This document shows, piece after piece, positions 12,843-23,200 of a stretch of DNA of 64,000 bases. Source of the DNA: Apiospora phragmitis (lineage: Eukaryota; Ascomycota; Sordariomycetes; Amphisphaeriales; Apiosporaceae); assembly GCA_038363925.1 (NCBI GenBank), contig JAQQWL010000015.1, positions 744,001 through 808,000 of the forward strand, written 5' to 3'. Numbering within the stretch: the stretch's first letter is position 1; each line of letters starts with the position of its first letter. Position numbers and translations under genes: made by a program. Below the pieces are notes generated by a model. It made no database searches and was not told where the DNA came from. It saw nothing but the letters and a program-made list of their open reading frames with translations.

Positions 12843-13050
12843 TATTAGAACAGCAGGAACTAAGGTTTTCTATATTACTCTAAAAGGGGTGCCACATACC
12901 TATGCGCACGAACCCCTTTCCTATTTCATTAAGAGGGGCATACGATGCCCCTCGTAGGTCGTACTAAAGATAGATATAAATAATAGAATATAACGATTAA
13001 ACCCCGATTGAACCCGGAACTTATACGTACGTACGAAAGCCTATTTAATA
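12843..13050. repeat. 208-bp LTR-like repeat, copy 1 (lightly RIPed)
   Basis: This copy retains many CA and TG dinucleotides (for example GCCACATACCTATGCGCACG) that have become TA in copy 2. It contains an internal hairpin, AAAGGGGT...ACCCCTTT. Confidence 0.8.
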
Positions 13051-13356
13051 TATATAAAGAAATATTTATTTATAAAACTATTTTTATTAGTCCTTTACGA
13101 GGTATAACGTATTAAGATATACGACGGTCCCCTTATTACTTTTACTATTTTCGGATAAACGATTAAAATAACTAATCGAGTGAACCTGTTACTTAACTAA
13201 AACGATATCAAGAAAGTACAGCATTACCTGTACGGTTTAAGCAGGTACCTAATACCGGATTAGAGTAACCCAACCGTACGAGACCCTCGTAGAGGGAAGG
13301 CTCGTATCTAAAAAGGGGAACAGGCTAATTTTATCGCTAAAATAGAAAACTGCTAG

Positions 13357-13564
13357 TATTAGAATAGCTAGAACTAAAGCTATCTATATTACTTTAAAAG
13401 GGGTATTATATACCTACGCGTACGAACCCCTTTTTTATTTTATAAAGAAGGGTATACGATACCCCTTATAACTAGTACTAGAGATAAATATAAATAATAG
13501 AATATAACGATTAAACCTCGATTAAACCCGGAACCTATACGTATATACGAAAGCTTATTTAACA
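13357..13564. repeat. 208-bp LTR-like repeat, copy 2 (heavily RIPed)
   Basis: Same length and order as copy 1, with differences mostly of the CpA-to-TpA type. It directly abuts the truncated C-terminal end of the minus-strand transposase relic. Confidence 0.8.
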
Positions 13565-14560
13565 CTTACCCCTCGAAAACCTCCTTAAATATTTAAAACA
13601 GTGAAAGTCGCCTAGAACGCTTTTAAAAACGTTAGTAAAAAGTCCTCCTTTAAGATGTAAGTAATATGCGCTCGTATAAAACCCTTGATTTCTTTCTCGT
13701 ATAACTTTTTTAATATACGAAAACAGCCGATATTAAAAAGTTAGAGCTTATATAATAAATAAAAAGGTATATAAAGTATAATAATCGAGTTCTTTTTATA
13801 ATAAAGCTTAAAAGTTATTAAGTAGTAGCTCTTATAGCCGTTAAAGACTAATAGGCGATAAACACTTTTTATACGAGATTTCGTATACTTATTAAAGTAT
13901 TAAATTTAGTCCTCGTTTCTCTCGTTTATAGTTTAGCCGTTTTTAATAACTGCGATTATTTAGTCCTTCGATAATAAGCTGTTTTCGTATTAAAAAAAGA
14001 GGTACGTTTTCTCGGTAAATATAATATATAGAGGGATGGCGTAACCGTATAATCCGACGCTTTAAATAATTATAACCTATTCTCGGTTCTTTTATTAAAT
14101 TACCTTAGGCCTCTCGTATTAATCGAAAGTGGTTACGATTATTTTAAACGAGATTTAGTTTATAAAAAAGCCGGTTTTATTAAAGTTATAAATATCCTCT
14201 TTTTAAATCTTATATTTATAAATTATATTTCGTACGAAAATAAATTACTTTTTTAATTAAAACGTGTCCGGAGGTTTAATTATCGTCGTACGAAACTAGA
14301 GGCTTAGTTAACGCCGACGCGTCCCGCGTTACGTTAATAAAATAATCGATTCGTTATATCTTTAATATTATTTATTCGAGGCTAAAACGATCGCGAATTT
14401 AGATCGATTATATATCGTACGATTAATTATTTTTTAAAATTCGCAAGTTTTTATATTAGCGATTATATATCTCGTCGTGAAATATTACCGCGATACTAGT
14501 GACGTAAAATTATATAGAGGATATTATATATTTATATTACGAATCGTACACTTAATTTAA
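13565..14560 (-). pseudogene. Second pogo-type DDE transposase remnant, C-terminally truncated
   Basis: Minus-strand reading gives a pogo-family transposase. Around 13,790-13,860 it reads YRLLVFNGYKSYYL, corresponding to a LLILDGHESH-type catalytic segment. A Y-stop-L-F-N-I-G-C-F-type stretch follows, matching the LQPLDVGCF region. Then comes KKLYEKEIKGFIRAHITYI, and near 13,590 a GGFRG segment where the C-terminal GGFRGAGL-type block is expected. The sequence stops at the LTR-like repeat at 13,564, so that element probably inserted here. The N-terminal DNA-binding half extends to about 14,560 but is too decayed to read. It differs clearly from the relic at 10,550-12,190, so it is a different pogo subfamily. 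Confidence 0.8.
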
Positions 14561-14906
14561 GGTCTTTTTAAAGCGTTTAAAACGTTAATTATATATCGCT
14601 CTTTTCTTATTAACTTATTATTATAAGTATTAAAAGTATAAAGAATAAAATATAAGTTATAAGGAATTATAAGAAAGTATTTAATTAAACCATGTATTTA
14701 ATTAAACCGTATATTTAATTAGACCGTGGATTACGTTATTCATTTAATAAAAAACTTATAGACTAAACCCTATAGCTAGTCTAATTTCTAGCCCCCTATT
14801 TCAGATCCCCATAAGTGTCGCAATAAGAAACCATTTCGCAAAATATCTTCTGAGAAAAGAGTGACGAATTGAGTAAAATAAATCAACATAAAATCATCGC
14901 CAGGTC
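14561..14906. other. Composition boundary, no gene
   Basis: The sequence passes from RIP-type AT-rich to normal composition at about 14,690-14,760. It includes the 17-bp tandem repeat listed separately. No coding signal was found. Confidence 0.6.
14677..14727. repeat. 3 x 17-bp tandem repeat at the isochore edge
   Basis: Three copies of a 17-bp unit of the form GTATTTAATTAAACCGT at 14,677-14,693, 14,694-14,710 and 14,711-14,727. Few substitutions separate them. They sit at the edge of the RIP block. Confidence 0.85.
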
Positions 14907-15817
14907 CTATTGAGAGTAAGCTGTTGAAATAACAAGCTCCCAGGAAGAAACGAAACCGCCCCATACATGACCTCCAGCATCAGAGTTTATGGTGCAAGTA
15001 GTATGAGCCTCGGGCATATCCGGAAACATGAAATTGAGACGTAGTACTCCATAAGCGTCGGGACAGTTCACTCCAGCTGGATTCGCTAAAATACCTTTGG
15101 GGTCGAAAAGATTGGTTGTCCCACCATACATGCCTCTGCGAAAATTGAAATCATCGGCTATGAACTGAGGAGTTGATGTGATCGGAAAGACTGTAGTAAC
15201 TGTAGTGCCTGGGCATGGCGTTCCGTAGTACGTATAATTACTGTCCGCCCAATTGACGAAGGTCGTTGGAAAAGCACTGTGGGGTCAAGCGTCAGTTCAG
15301 ATGCCAGTGGAAAGGTCAGTATGCCTCACATTGTTGTCGAATGCGCAGTATTGTCCAAGAAATAGGTCACGACCCGGATCTGAGTTCCCTTGGAATTGGT
15401 AAGAGGTGGTTTCAAATCGATGGGCATCTTGGTCTGTATTGAGGTTGTGTTGGAGGCAGTGTTGATTATCGTAACAATTGTCGCTGTTACAACGCTTGCG
15501 TCCCAATTTTTCCCGGCCTGCTTATGATCAAAGGGCCAATTCAACTGGGATTCCACATCCCACCATCCATATATTGTTGCTCCAGTTCTTGTAGTCATTG
15601 AGCATTATTCCACACAAAATGCTTTAGTAGTTGGAGGCTGTGTGATGGTTGGAGCTGCAGATACTATGATATAAGATTAATATCAAAAGTTTAAAAGTCA
15701 AATTCTCCTATTATGGTAGCTTATCCCTTACTAAAGAAAATGTAACTCACGAGCAGCCACCGACATTAGAAAAACGGAAATGCAGAATAATGTCCAAGGA
15801 TATACCAAGGGCGCCAT
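14907..15817 (-). pseudogene. Putative secreted protein, copy A (probably broken)
   Basis: Family not recognised. Exon 1 (15,751-15,817) starts MAPLVYPWTLFCISVFLMSV, a clear signal peptide, and ends at a GTGAGT donor. A later exon carries a YGWWD motif and a KPPLTNSKGTQI segment. A 53-bp intron (GTGAGG...CCACAG, about 15,281-15,333) leads to the last exon, AFPTTFVNWADS ... HVWGGFVSSWE, ending at 14,907. The order matches the paralogue at 17,272-18,152. However, between the exon-2 acceptor and YGWWD (about 15,600-15,660) the expected frame is closed by a TAA, and alignment to the paralogue needs a frame change. So this copy is either a pseudogene or has an unusual splice that I could not find. 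Confidence 0.55.
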
Positions 15818-17271
15818 CTCAGTGGGATAACGGTGATTTCCAGGTTTAATGAGAAAAAGATTCCATCCCAACTGGGAGCATAGCGCAAACTATGTTATAT
15901 TCTATATGATATATATATGCGTGTACATTAAATACAGCTTTTTCAACATTGGGCCGTATCTCACCAGGTTCCATTGGAGCCCACACACCAAACATCCAAG
16001 AAAGGCCCTCGGCTTGAGATGCGACCCAAAGCCATTCAAAAACAGCCCAGGCCTGGGCCGCCATGGACCATAGTTTTGCCTTACTCTATTGTCTATCATG
16101 GAGGTCTGCCGTATAGCGTTCTAAAAATAATACGAATTAAAAAAGCACTTATCAGCCAGCAAGGGATCGGCAAGCCTGCGTCAATCACCAGGTGCCGTGA
16201 CCTTCACCGGTCTTTCAGACCGGTGCAGTATGGGTAGTAAATGAAGCACCCACAATTCACCACAGCCTGCCTTGGGAGAAGCAACCTCAATAACTAGGGG
16301 ACAAATGCTGTTTGACCTCATAAGCAGAGACTAATGCTGTGTCCCCAAGTAGATATAAGGAACGCAGCCATTAAATACGAGACCCAAAAGCCATGTCTTG
16401 GAGCTGAAATCTATAAATAGCAAAGAGACAACCCTTTGCCTGCCCCCTGCACAGACGAGGAAAACCTTTCTCTATTGCAGATCGATAATCAATCAGGCAG
16501 TGTAAAGCATTCATCTAAATAGAATAGCAATGTCACACATATGAGGCTGGGCAAGGCGTTGAAGCACATGCGACCTTTCCCTATTGGTTCCTGGAAATAT
16601 TTTCAAACATTTCGCCTCGGAGCCTTGTTGTGATCGGTATTCGCCCCATTCTCGGTCCAACTCCTCTCAAGCCTTGTACAACCCAACCTCGAGCTGGATA
16701 TCTGGGTGACGGTGACAGGCCATCGCTCTGGCAGTGTTGGGCTGTGCTTTGTCTCATGGTCCTCCATTGTTATGATTCAACAATCGCGAGGGGATTAGTT
16801 AATGGAAGCTTTATACAAAGCAACGTTAATGGTAATATTAGTCAAGTTTGCAAGACAAAAATCATTCCATGGGAAATGGTTCCTGGTTGGAAAGTCAAGA
16901 CGCAGTTTCTTTTTGGGTTGACAACTCTAGGCAATATCCAAGAGCCCCTTATTAACAATTTATGCTCCACTAATGACGTACTGGTTATAAGAGAAGACAG
17001 AAATGTGTGCAGTGGGGATACCACACTTCAATTTGTTGTGTTGGGTGGGGTGAAGGAGTGTATTGTCTGATCTCCTTGGCTATCCATCTCCTGAAGCCCG
17101 GATGAAGGCTGGGTCTTTATAGACCTAGTCAGAAGTGGACAGCGTGTCTATAGAAGGATCTAGATACATCTGGAGTCTGGTAGACTTGCGGAGAAGTGCG
17201 GAGAGATATCTCCCAACATGTTGCCTATGAAAAGGTCTATGAACTACCCAGACCCCCAAGCCTCTCACTTG
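15818..17271. other. Intergenic, no supported gene
   Basis: About 1.45 kb between the two paralogues, probably holding the promoter of copy A and the 3' flank of copy B. An open frame lies at 16,630-17,070 (+). It begins with GTG, its first ATG is at about 16,756, and it shows no domain or splice support. I did not call it a gene. Confidence 0.5.
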
Positions 17272-18152
17272 CTAAGTAACATACTCTGTAGAAGTGTACA
17301 TGGCCCATGATGATATGAATCCTCCCCAGTTCGAACCCATAGGCCAGTACCAGGAACACTGGAGATCTGGCTGGTCCGGGAAAAGAGCGGCAAGATATGG
17401 CAGCGGAAAAGAGCCAGAACCCAGCACTGTTTCTGGGACTGTTAGAAGGCCCTTTGGGTATAGCCAGCTCTTCGAAGAGCCATATGTTACATTCCCACAG
17501 ATGTATTCATCTCTTCCAGTGAACTGAGAGGTAGGCGTTGGAAAGGTTGAAACAACGCTGGTGGTCATGTTGCCCATAGTGAACCAGGATGTGTACCTCT
17601 CTGGCCAATTGATGAATACGGTTGGGAATGCTCGAAGATAAACGCCAGCTTGTATTCTCAAAGCCAGGGCATGTTCTCTCTCACATGGTTGTTGTGTATT
17701 GAATGCCAGCACTTGTGTATGTTATATCCTGTGTTTGTGTTCCTTCAGCGTTGGTGAGGGGTGGCTTCCACCCAGCTGGCAGCACGGTGCGGACAGAAGT
17801 GATGTTGGACACAATCTTTACAACGCTGATGATGGTCACATCGGGAGCAGGTAGCGGGGCGTTATTTATAATATCGCCGCTTCCAAGGCGCAAAAAGTTA
17901 AACTGGCTCCTTGGGTCCCACCAACCAAATACTGTCCCAGAGAATCCGTCAATGATACAGCCGTAGTATCTAGATATCGACCCAAGATCCAGAGGATTAG
18001 TGACTGTCGGTGTTGGAGAGGCTAGCGTAAGTTGTCAGACATAAGTACGTGAATGGGGAGTTGTGAACCTTCAAATTTCAACCCACTAGCAACTGTGGCA
18101 ACCCCAAAAGTAAAAGCAACATCCCCAAGCAAAAGGCCTTGAGCTCAATCAT
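17272..18152 (-). CDS. Putative secreted protein, copy B (unknown family)
   Basis: Family not recognised. Exon 1 encodes MIELKAFCLGMLLLLLGLPQ, a strong signal peptide. Splicing to an acceptor at about 18,017 (CTTACGCTAG) joins it to a long exon reading SPTPTVTNPLDLGSISRYYG ... VFGWWDPRSQFNF and a KPPLTNAEGTQTQ segment. A second intron begins GTGAGAG at about 17,690. The final exon, FPTVFINWPERYTSWF ... NWGGFISSWAMYTS, ends at 17,272. It shares the GWWD, PPLTN.EGTQ, FPT.F.NW and WGGF[IV]SSW motifs with copy A. The second acceptor is uncertain: the obvious AG sites give the wrong phase, so a small lesion is possible here too. Likely secreted and rich in Asn/Thr. Confidence 0.55.
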
Positions 18153-19058
18153 TGTCCTTAGCTCGTAGCAATGTTCTCAATGGTTGTTCTCTGCCGATAC
18201 TGTCAGCAAACGGGGATCACCACGATAAAGGATACAGGAAATATATATATATATATGACCTGCAAGCAATAAGAAAGGAGGTATCTCCATGGACTTACTC
18301 CAATGGCCAATTCATACACAACAACGTCTAAGCCGTCGTGACTGTTCAACTTCCAAATATATCTCTGGTAACTTCAGTCATGGCCTCTTTTCTATTTCAG
18401 GCGTATGCCTTGATGGACGCCAATAAGCACGCAACTGCAGATCACTATGCCTCGGTAATCAATGCAGCTGTGCAACAATCTCATGCAGATATGAAAACGC
18501 GGCAGTGTTTTCAGGCCGCAGCCGAGCATTTTGCCTTGTAGAGCCACCAGGCCGGTCTTCTAGTGGTTTAAAATAATATGAACATGTGACGCAACATATG
18601 TCCAGTTATCGTGATATGCAGCATTCGGGACTATCTATATTTAACCCAAATGAGACTGAGCGACACATTCAAGTTAACAGTTGGGTAGATTCAATCGTTG
18701 TGGAATATTCCTTGGTACAACGGTGACTTGGCGTTCGTACCAGGTCAGTTCCTTGCTGGACTTGTCTTGACGTGGAACTAGGCGAAGCGATCTTCAAGCC
18801 TGTAGGTAGTAACCACAGCCAGAAACGGTTCCTGGGTAAGGAAACGGAATACAAGGCTGAAAAAGCCTGATCAACAAATGCATACGATGGGCTATCACCT
18901 ATGAATGGGCTACATGGTTATATAAGAAGATGACAGCAACGGCAGCAACCTTCCGTTTACCTTGGATTCAATTTAGGACATATCTATTTCAAACATCTCT
19001 TGAAAGCCAGGAGTCATTCATAGGAACGTAATACCAAGAGCAGCTAAGCACCACCCCC
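18153..19058. other. Intergenic between divergent genes
   Basis: About 0.9 kb that must hold the promoters of copy B (minus) and the membrane-protein gene (plus). It has a short (AT)n run near 18,240-18,256. The open frame at 18,338-18,541 starts with GTG and has no support. Confidence 0.5.
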
Positions 19059-21198
19059 ATGTCTCATTCAACTAAAACCTGTTCTCTAGGGACCGAATTA
19101 TCAATTCATCCTTCCCATCACGTCCAGGGCTCGATGAGTGCAGATGGACCTGTTCTCAGCCCAAGCCCAGGTCAAGGCATGGACTGTCCACGCCCCGGAC
19201 CACGAACTCCATCCGAGGATATTCCACCAGATAAACAACCGCCTGGGAGAACAGTTGATGAAGTTTTCCCTTTGCAGTCCCCACCTATAGAAGCTGCGGC
19301 CAAGGGACGTCTGGAGAAAAGCCCCAGCGCTTCGTTAAGTGACATTGATAGCAATCCGAAGAGTACAGTTTCAAAGTTCGGTACTCTGCGGCTGCAGCTT
19401 GCTACGATCGTTGCATCTTTAGCCCTTCTCGCGTTTGTGATTACATATTTGCAAGCTACCTATGACGCACAATGGAGTTCTCAGCGAGGGCTACAGCTCA
19501 GCAACCTCCTCAAAACCAAGGCCAGCACCATCATCGCGTTCCCCAGGACTTCTCAAGGGCTACTGTCTATGATCAACACTATCGCGCTCGACGGGTCGTT
19601 TACCCTCCTTCACTGGACTGGGATGACGCTTGCGCAGGGGTTGCCGTATCCGACAATCCTGTCATTGTCTCCCTCTACGAGTGCTTGGGGTGTCTTTGGC
19701 ATCATCAGATCCGGTGCTCCGTCGCCATCTACCAAAGGTCTGGCTACGCTGAGGTGAGAACATGGATCTCAATTATACAGTGACCAGCACCTCTTACAAT
19801 CAACAGGTTAATCCTTTCAGCCTTCGTATGGATCTCCGGTTTGGTGCTATTCTGTACGTACGAGCCCTAGTATATCCGAGACGTCAATGCTAACCTAAGG
19901 CGCTTGAGTCAATACCTCTTCGGTCACGGTATATGATACTGCATTTACCTACCCAGTCACTGCGGGAGTCGGTCGATTCAATGGATCGCTCGTAGCTCCA
20001 TTAGAAACTTCTTGCACACCTTACGACCAGGGTATCAGTATGAGACGGTACCGTACAACTACCTCGCATCCGCGTACACTTTGGTTGTGAACTCCCTGAT
20101 CGCAACAGTGGCACAGCCTCGGACATGTGCCACCGAGCCGTGCAACTCATACTTGCTCTCTGGAGGGCTGACCACGGTGATACCTTGGGTACCGAGAGAC
20201 CATGCAGATTACTCTCTGATGAGGGTAAACCATGCTCCTTCCATCCAAGCAGATTTCACAGGGCCATTAGCTAAGAAAACATCATTTCATAACGATGATT
20301 GTGACATCTTCGGACAGAAGGGCATCGCAATCAGTATCCGGCTGTGTCTGAAAAGGGATGCTTCGGATTCGAGTATACTGATGGCGGATTCGTCAGCAAT
20401 CCAGACAACAAGATTCCGCGTTTACGAATGTTTGTCTGCCCAAAGGGTATTGCGAAAGGGGCATGCGCTGTGGGCAAGCCCGCACCAAACATCACTACTC
20501 AAGTGTCGTTTCGCAGCTTACATGCTTCCTTTGTTTCTTCACGGAAGAACTACACCATCACCAGCATTGTGGGGATCAAGGTACGTGCACCAGACTTGTC
20601 AAAGATCGCACCTGCTAATGATTGGCCACACCAAAAGGACGAGACCCCGATACTCGACCTCGAGTTGCCTGCCTACCGAGAAGCGCCGCGATGGCTCCTG
20701 AACTACACAGACGCCAACATACCACCTCCTACTTCCATCACGCCGAGCTTTTGGAATTCGAAGAAGCAACTGTCAGATCCATCGACTTGGGGGATCCTGG
20801 AGCAGAACTTCCAGAGCATCCTGGTGTTCCCCTTCTGGCTGTTCAACGCCAACAACTGGGGTAACACGCAGATCAAGGAGAACGAGACCATCTCGACGCT
20901 TCCGCCTGATTTCTACACCGAGGCTTCCTTGGTCGAGCCCTACGTCAAACTCCGCGTCGATAAGGGTATGTTTGCTTTGTTTCTCACATTGCAGATCATT
21001 GCCATTCTCTTCGTTCCGGGCGTGGTGGCCGGGATCTGGGCAAGTAAATGTCCGGCGCGGAAGCCGTCCTCCTTCCCTTGTTCGACATTGTGTTCCGCGC
21101 TCAGGTTCAGGGTGGGGGGATCGTGGAAATGCCCACCGGATATCGACGACTCGGGTATAATCTCTGGACTGAAAGATACCAGAGTTGTGGCGGCGTAA
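19059..21198 (+). CDS. Multi-exon fungal membrane protein of unknown function
   Basis: Exon 1 runs 19,059-19,753 from the ATG of MSHSTKTCSLG. It has a Pro/Ser-rich cytosolic N-terminus, then a first membrane segment TIVASLALLAFVITYLQATY (about residues 112-131). Introns fit at 19,754-19,806 (GTGAGA...CAACAG) and 19,854-19,908 (GTACGT...TTGAG, branch GCTAACC). A third fits at about 20,033-20,109 (GTATCA...GCAACAG). They join a second membrane segment SAFVWISGLVLFC to a Cys-containing, Asn-glycosylation-rich ectodomain (CNSYLLSGGLTTVIPW). The frame of the last part (FVCPKGIAKGACAV onward) is offset by one near 20,340-20,400, and I could not place an intron there. A final membrane segment ALFLTLQIIAILFVPGVVAG lies near the C-terminus. 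The topology resembles a large family of uncharacterised ascomycete membrane proteins. Confidence 0.6.
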
Positions 21199-21470
21199 CC
21201 TGCTGTTCAAAGTAGCGGGCCTTGGCAGAGTACAATAGACAGGAAGGGACAATATGCTGTAAGGTAATGGGTCTCTCTCATGATATCGTATTGACGCTTC
21301 CTACATGCAGTTAGAAGCAGGCAGTGTCAGGGGTTATCATGCTATTCCAATTGATGTAGATCGATGGGCTTTTCAACTCACTGGTCAACCCAGCTCCGGG
21401 ATTAGGATAATCTAAGTGTGCTTCACTATTTCAGCGATTACTCGCTGATAATTAGTCCCTATTTAGCTCT

Positions 21471-22770
21471 TTAGGAGGACGACAGCTGACCGGTGAAGTC
21501 CGTTGAACCAGGGGAAGAAGATGCGCTCAGAGCTTCCGAGAATGCATGTATTACATCATGCTCATGAATCCATCTTAGATCGGGCCTGTTAGCAATCCTT
21601 GATCGCAACTCATCATCGGACTCCGCCTTCCCTATACGCTGCACCATAGTTTCATTGCGTCTCTGCACCGTCTGCTGCACCCGATCAGTATGCGGCTTCC
21701 GCGTCTGTTCGTATAACCTGAGGGCAGCCTCGATATCCGCGCCCGTGGTCGAGAATGCCGGAACGCCAGTAGAGCGATTACCGCGCACTAATAATTGCCG
21801 TACGGATTGGATGCATTGGAGTGCATAAGCCAGAAGATGGTGCGTACAAAAGGGATGCACGCTCTTCGATTGGCCAAAAAAAACACGCCACTTTTAAAGG
21901 TGTACTCAGCGCTCAAGGGGATAGAAATCACGCAGGTCATCCACCGCGCCGTTTGAGTCCCACGCCGCAGCTTGGTGCTGTGCTGTTCCTAGCGGCCCGT
22001 CAGGGTCTTCTTGATGGCTCCCCACGACGGAGAACAGACCCTAGGCCAGGGGGGTTACGAACAAGGTTCGGTCTGAACCCCAGATGTGTACGGCTTTCCG
22101 GGGCAGATCGGGGATCTGCTCGACGTGCGACATCGGGAACACGGACCGGAACGTGGTCCAGCCAGTGATCCGGGTCTTCGAGGTGGGGACGAAGAACTGG
22201 CGTACGGGAGAGTGAATGCCGTCTGCGCCCAGCAAGATGTCGGTAGCTTCAATCGGATCATCGGTAAAGGTGATGGCCAGCTTTTGCAACTCTTCGTCGA
22301 ATGAGTATGATTGAAAAGCCTTAGCAAGGTGAAGAGTAGATTTGTCTATACGTCTTGCTAGGGTTTGCTGAAGATGCGGACGGAAGAAAGGAGCTGTGTG
22401 ATGACGCTTTTCCACAGACTCGCTGTGGGTATCAAACGATACTACTTCGTCCGTCTTGTAGTGGCTAATTACTCGAACAGTTAGCCTTTCGGCTCGCCTC
22501 TCAAGATTCTAGTGGTAGCCTAACCGGTATATCATGGGATGCCGTGACTCGTTCCGAAAGGCCACCGACCCATCTAAGGCGTCGGTAACCCCGAGCCTCT
22601 CCCAGCGTCCTCATTCCATTCGGACCCAGAGCGATCGTTGCCCCGACCTCCCGAAGCTCCAATGTCTTCTCGTAGATCTGCACGTCGACACCTGGCTCAT
22701 CCTTCAGCGCGATGGCCGCGGCGAGCCCCCCGGCGCCAATGATGGCTACGCGAAGTTTTGGTGAATCTGG
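21471..22770 (-). pseudogene. FAD-dependent monooxygenase (salicylate-hydroxylase-like), decayed
   Basis: The ancestral enzyme would be a flavoprotein hydroxylase of the aromatic-ring monooxygenase family. The best start is the ATG at 22,770 (MPDSPKLRVAIIGAGGLAAA). Successive frames give YEKTLELREVGATIALGPNG, then EKRHHTAPFFRPHLQQTLAR, LLGADGIHSPVRQFFVPTS and VHIWGSDRTLFVTPLA. They end with ALRLYEQTRKPHTDRVQQT. Lesions: the GxGxxG dinucleotide fold reads GAGGLAAA, two residues short of the usual GAGIGGLAAA. Stops or frame changes occur near 22,500 and 22,041. Between about 21,860 and 21,990 the segment that should carry the GD FAD-ribityl motif is missing. The gene lies beside a broken transporter and the pair may be a relic catabolic unit. 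Confidence 0.82.
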
Positions 22771-22815
22771 CATAGCGCTGTACTTTACTGACGAGGAATA
22801 TGCATAAGCGTTCAA

Positions 22816-23200
22816 TAATAACGAACGAGTGGGATACTAGAAATGCCCTATGGTGGTAATTTGGGAGATTGATGGGTCGAGTGTTGGGGGAGAGCCGAAG
22901 TTCGGACATCGTCACGCCATAGAAACCCCGCTTTAGCTTATCACCTAGAATAGGGGGTTGAGTCTTCGACTGTGACACATCTTATTCGAGGGATTCTTTT
23001 CATGGCTTCATCCCCCGTCCTTAATCGAGGGGCGTGGCCCGGGCAGAAATCCGAACTTGAGCAGGTTTAGGCCAATTTCTTCCTTTTCTCATCGTTTGAC
23101 TTGAGAGTTCTCCCATGGGAGACGCGACAGGACGGAATAAAATAATCTGAACGTTAATTGGATTGAAGGTGCTATCTATGTATACTGTACAGTCTATGAT
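22816..23200. other. Intergenic between two broken genes
   Basis: About 385 bp holding the presumed promoter of the FAD-monooxygenase relic and the 3' flank of the MFS relic. Nothing else is recognised. Confidence 0.5.

Larger units (their letters stand above)
12843..13564. mobile_element. Short element bounded by 208-bp LTR-like direct repeats
   Basis: Two direct repeats of identical length, 208 bp, at 12,843-13,050 and 13,357-13,564 enclose 306 bp with no coding sequence. The repeats start TATTAGAA and end TTTAATA or TTTAACA, compatible with TG...CA LTR ends changed by RIP. The small size and lack of coding capacity resemble a TRIM or an internally deleted copia-type element. I found no convincing primer-binding site or target duplication, so the class is inferred. 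Confidence 0.6.
1..14750. other. RIP-mutated AT-rich transposon block
   Basis: The whole stretch is AT-rich. The dinucleotides CA and TG are nearly absent for hundreds of bases at a time, while CG stays common. That is the signature of fungal repeat-induced point mutation, which converts CpA to TpA on both strands. Every recognisable coding remnant inside carries transition-type stops and G-to-A or C-to-T replacements. Normal composition resumes abruptly at about 14.75 kb. No host gene was recognised here. Confidence 0.93.

Noticed and set aside
16630..17070. 146-codon plus-strand frame between the two secreted paralogues
   Set aside because: It starts at GTG. The first ATG leaves about 100 codons with no domain, signal peptide or splice evidence.
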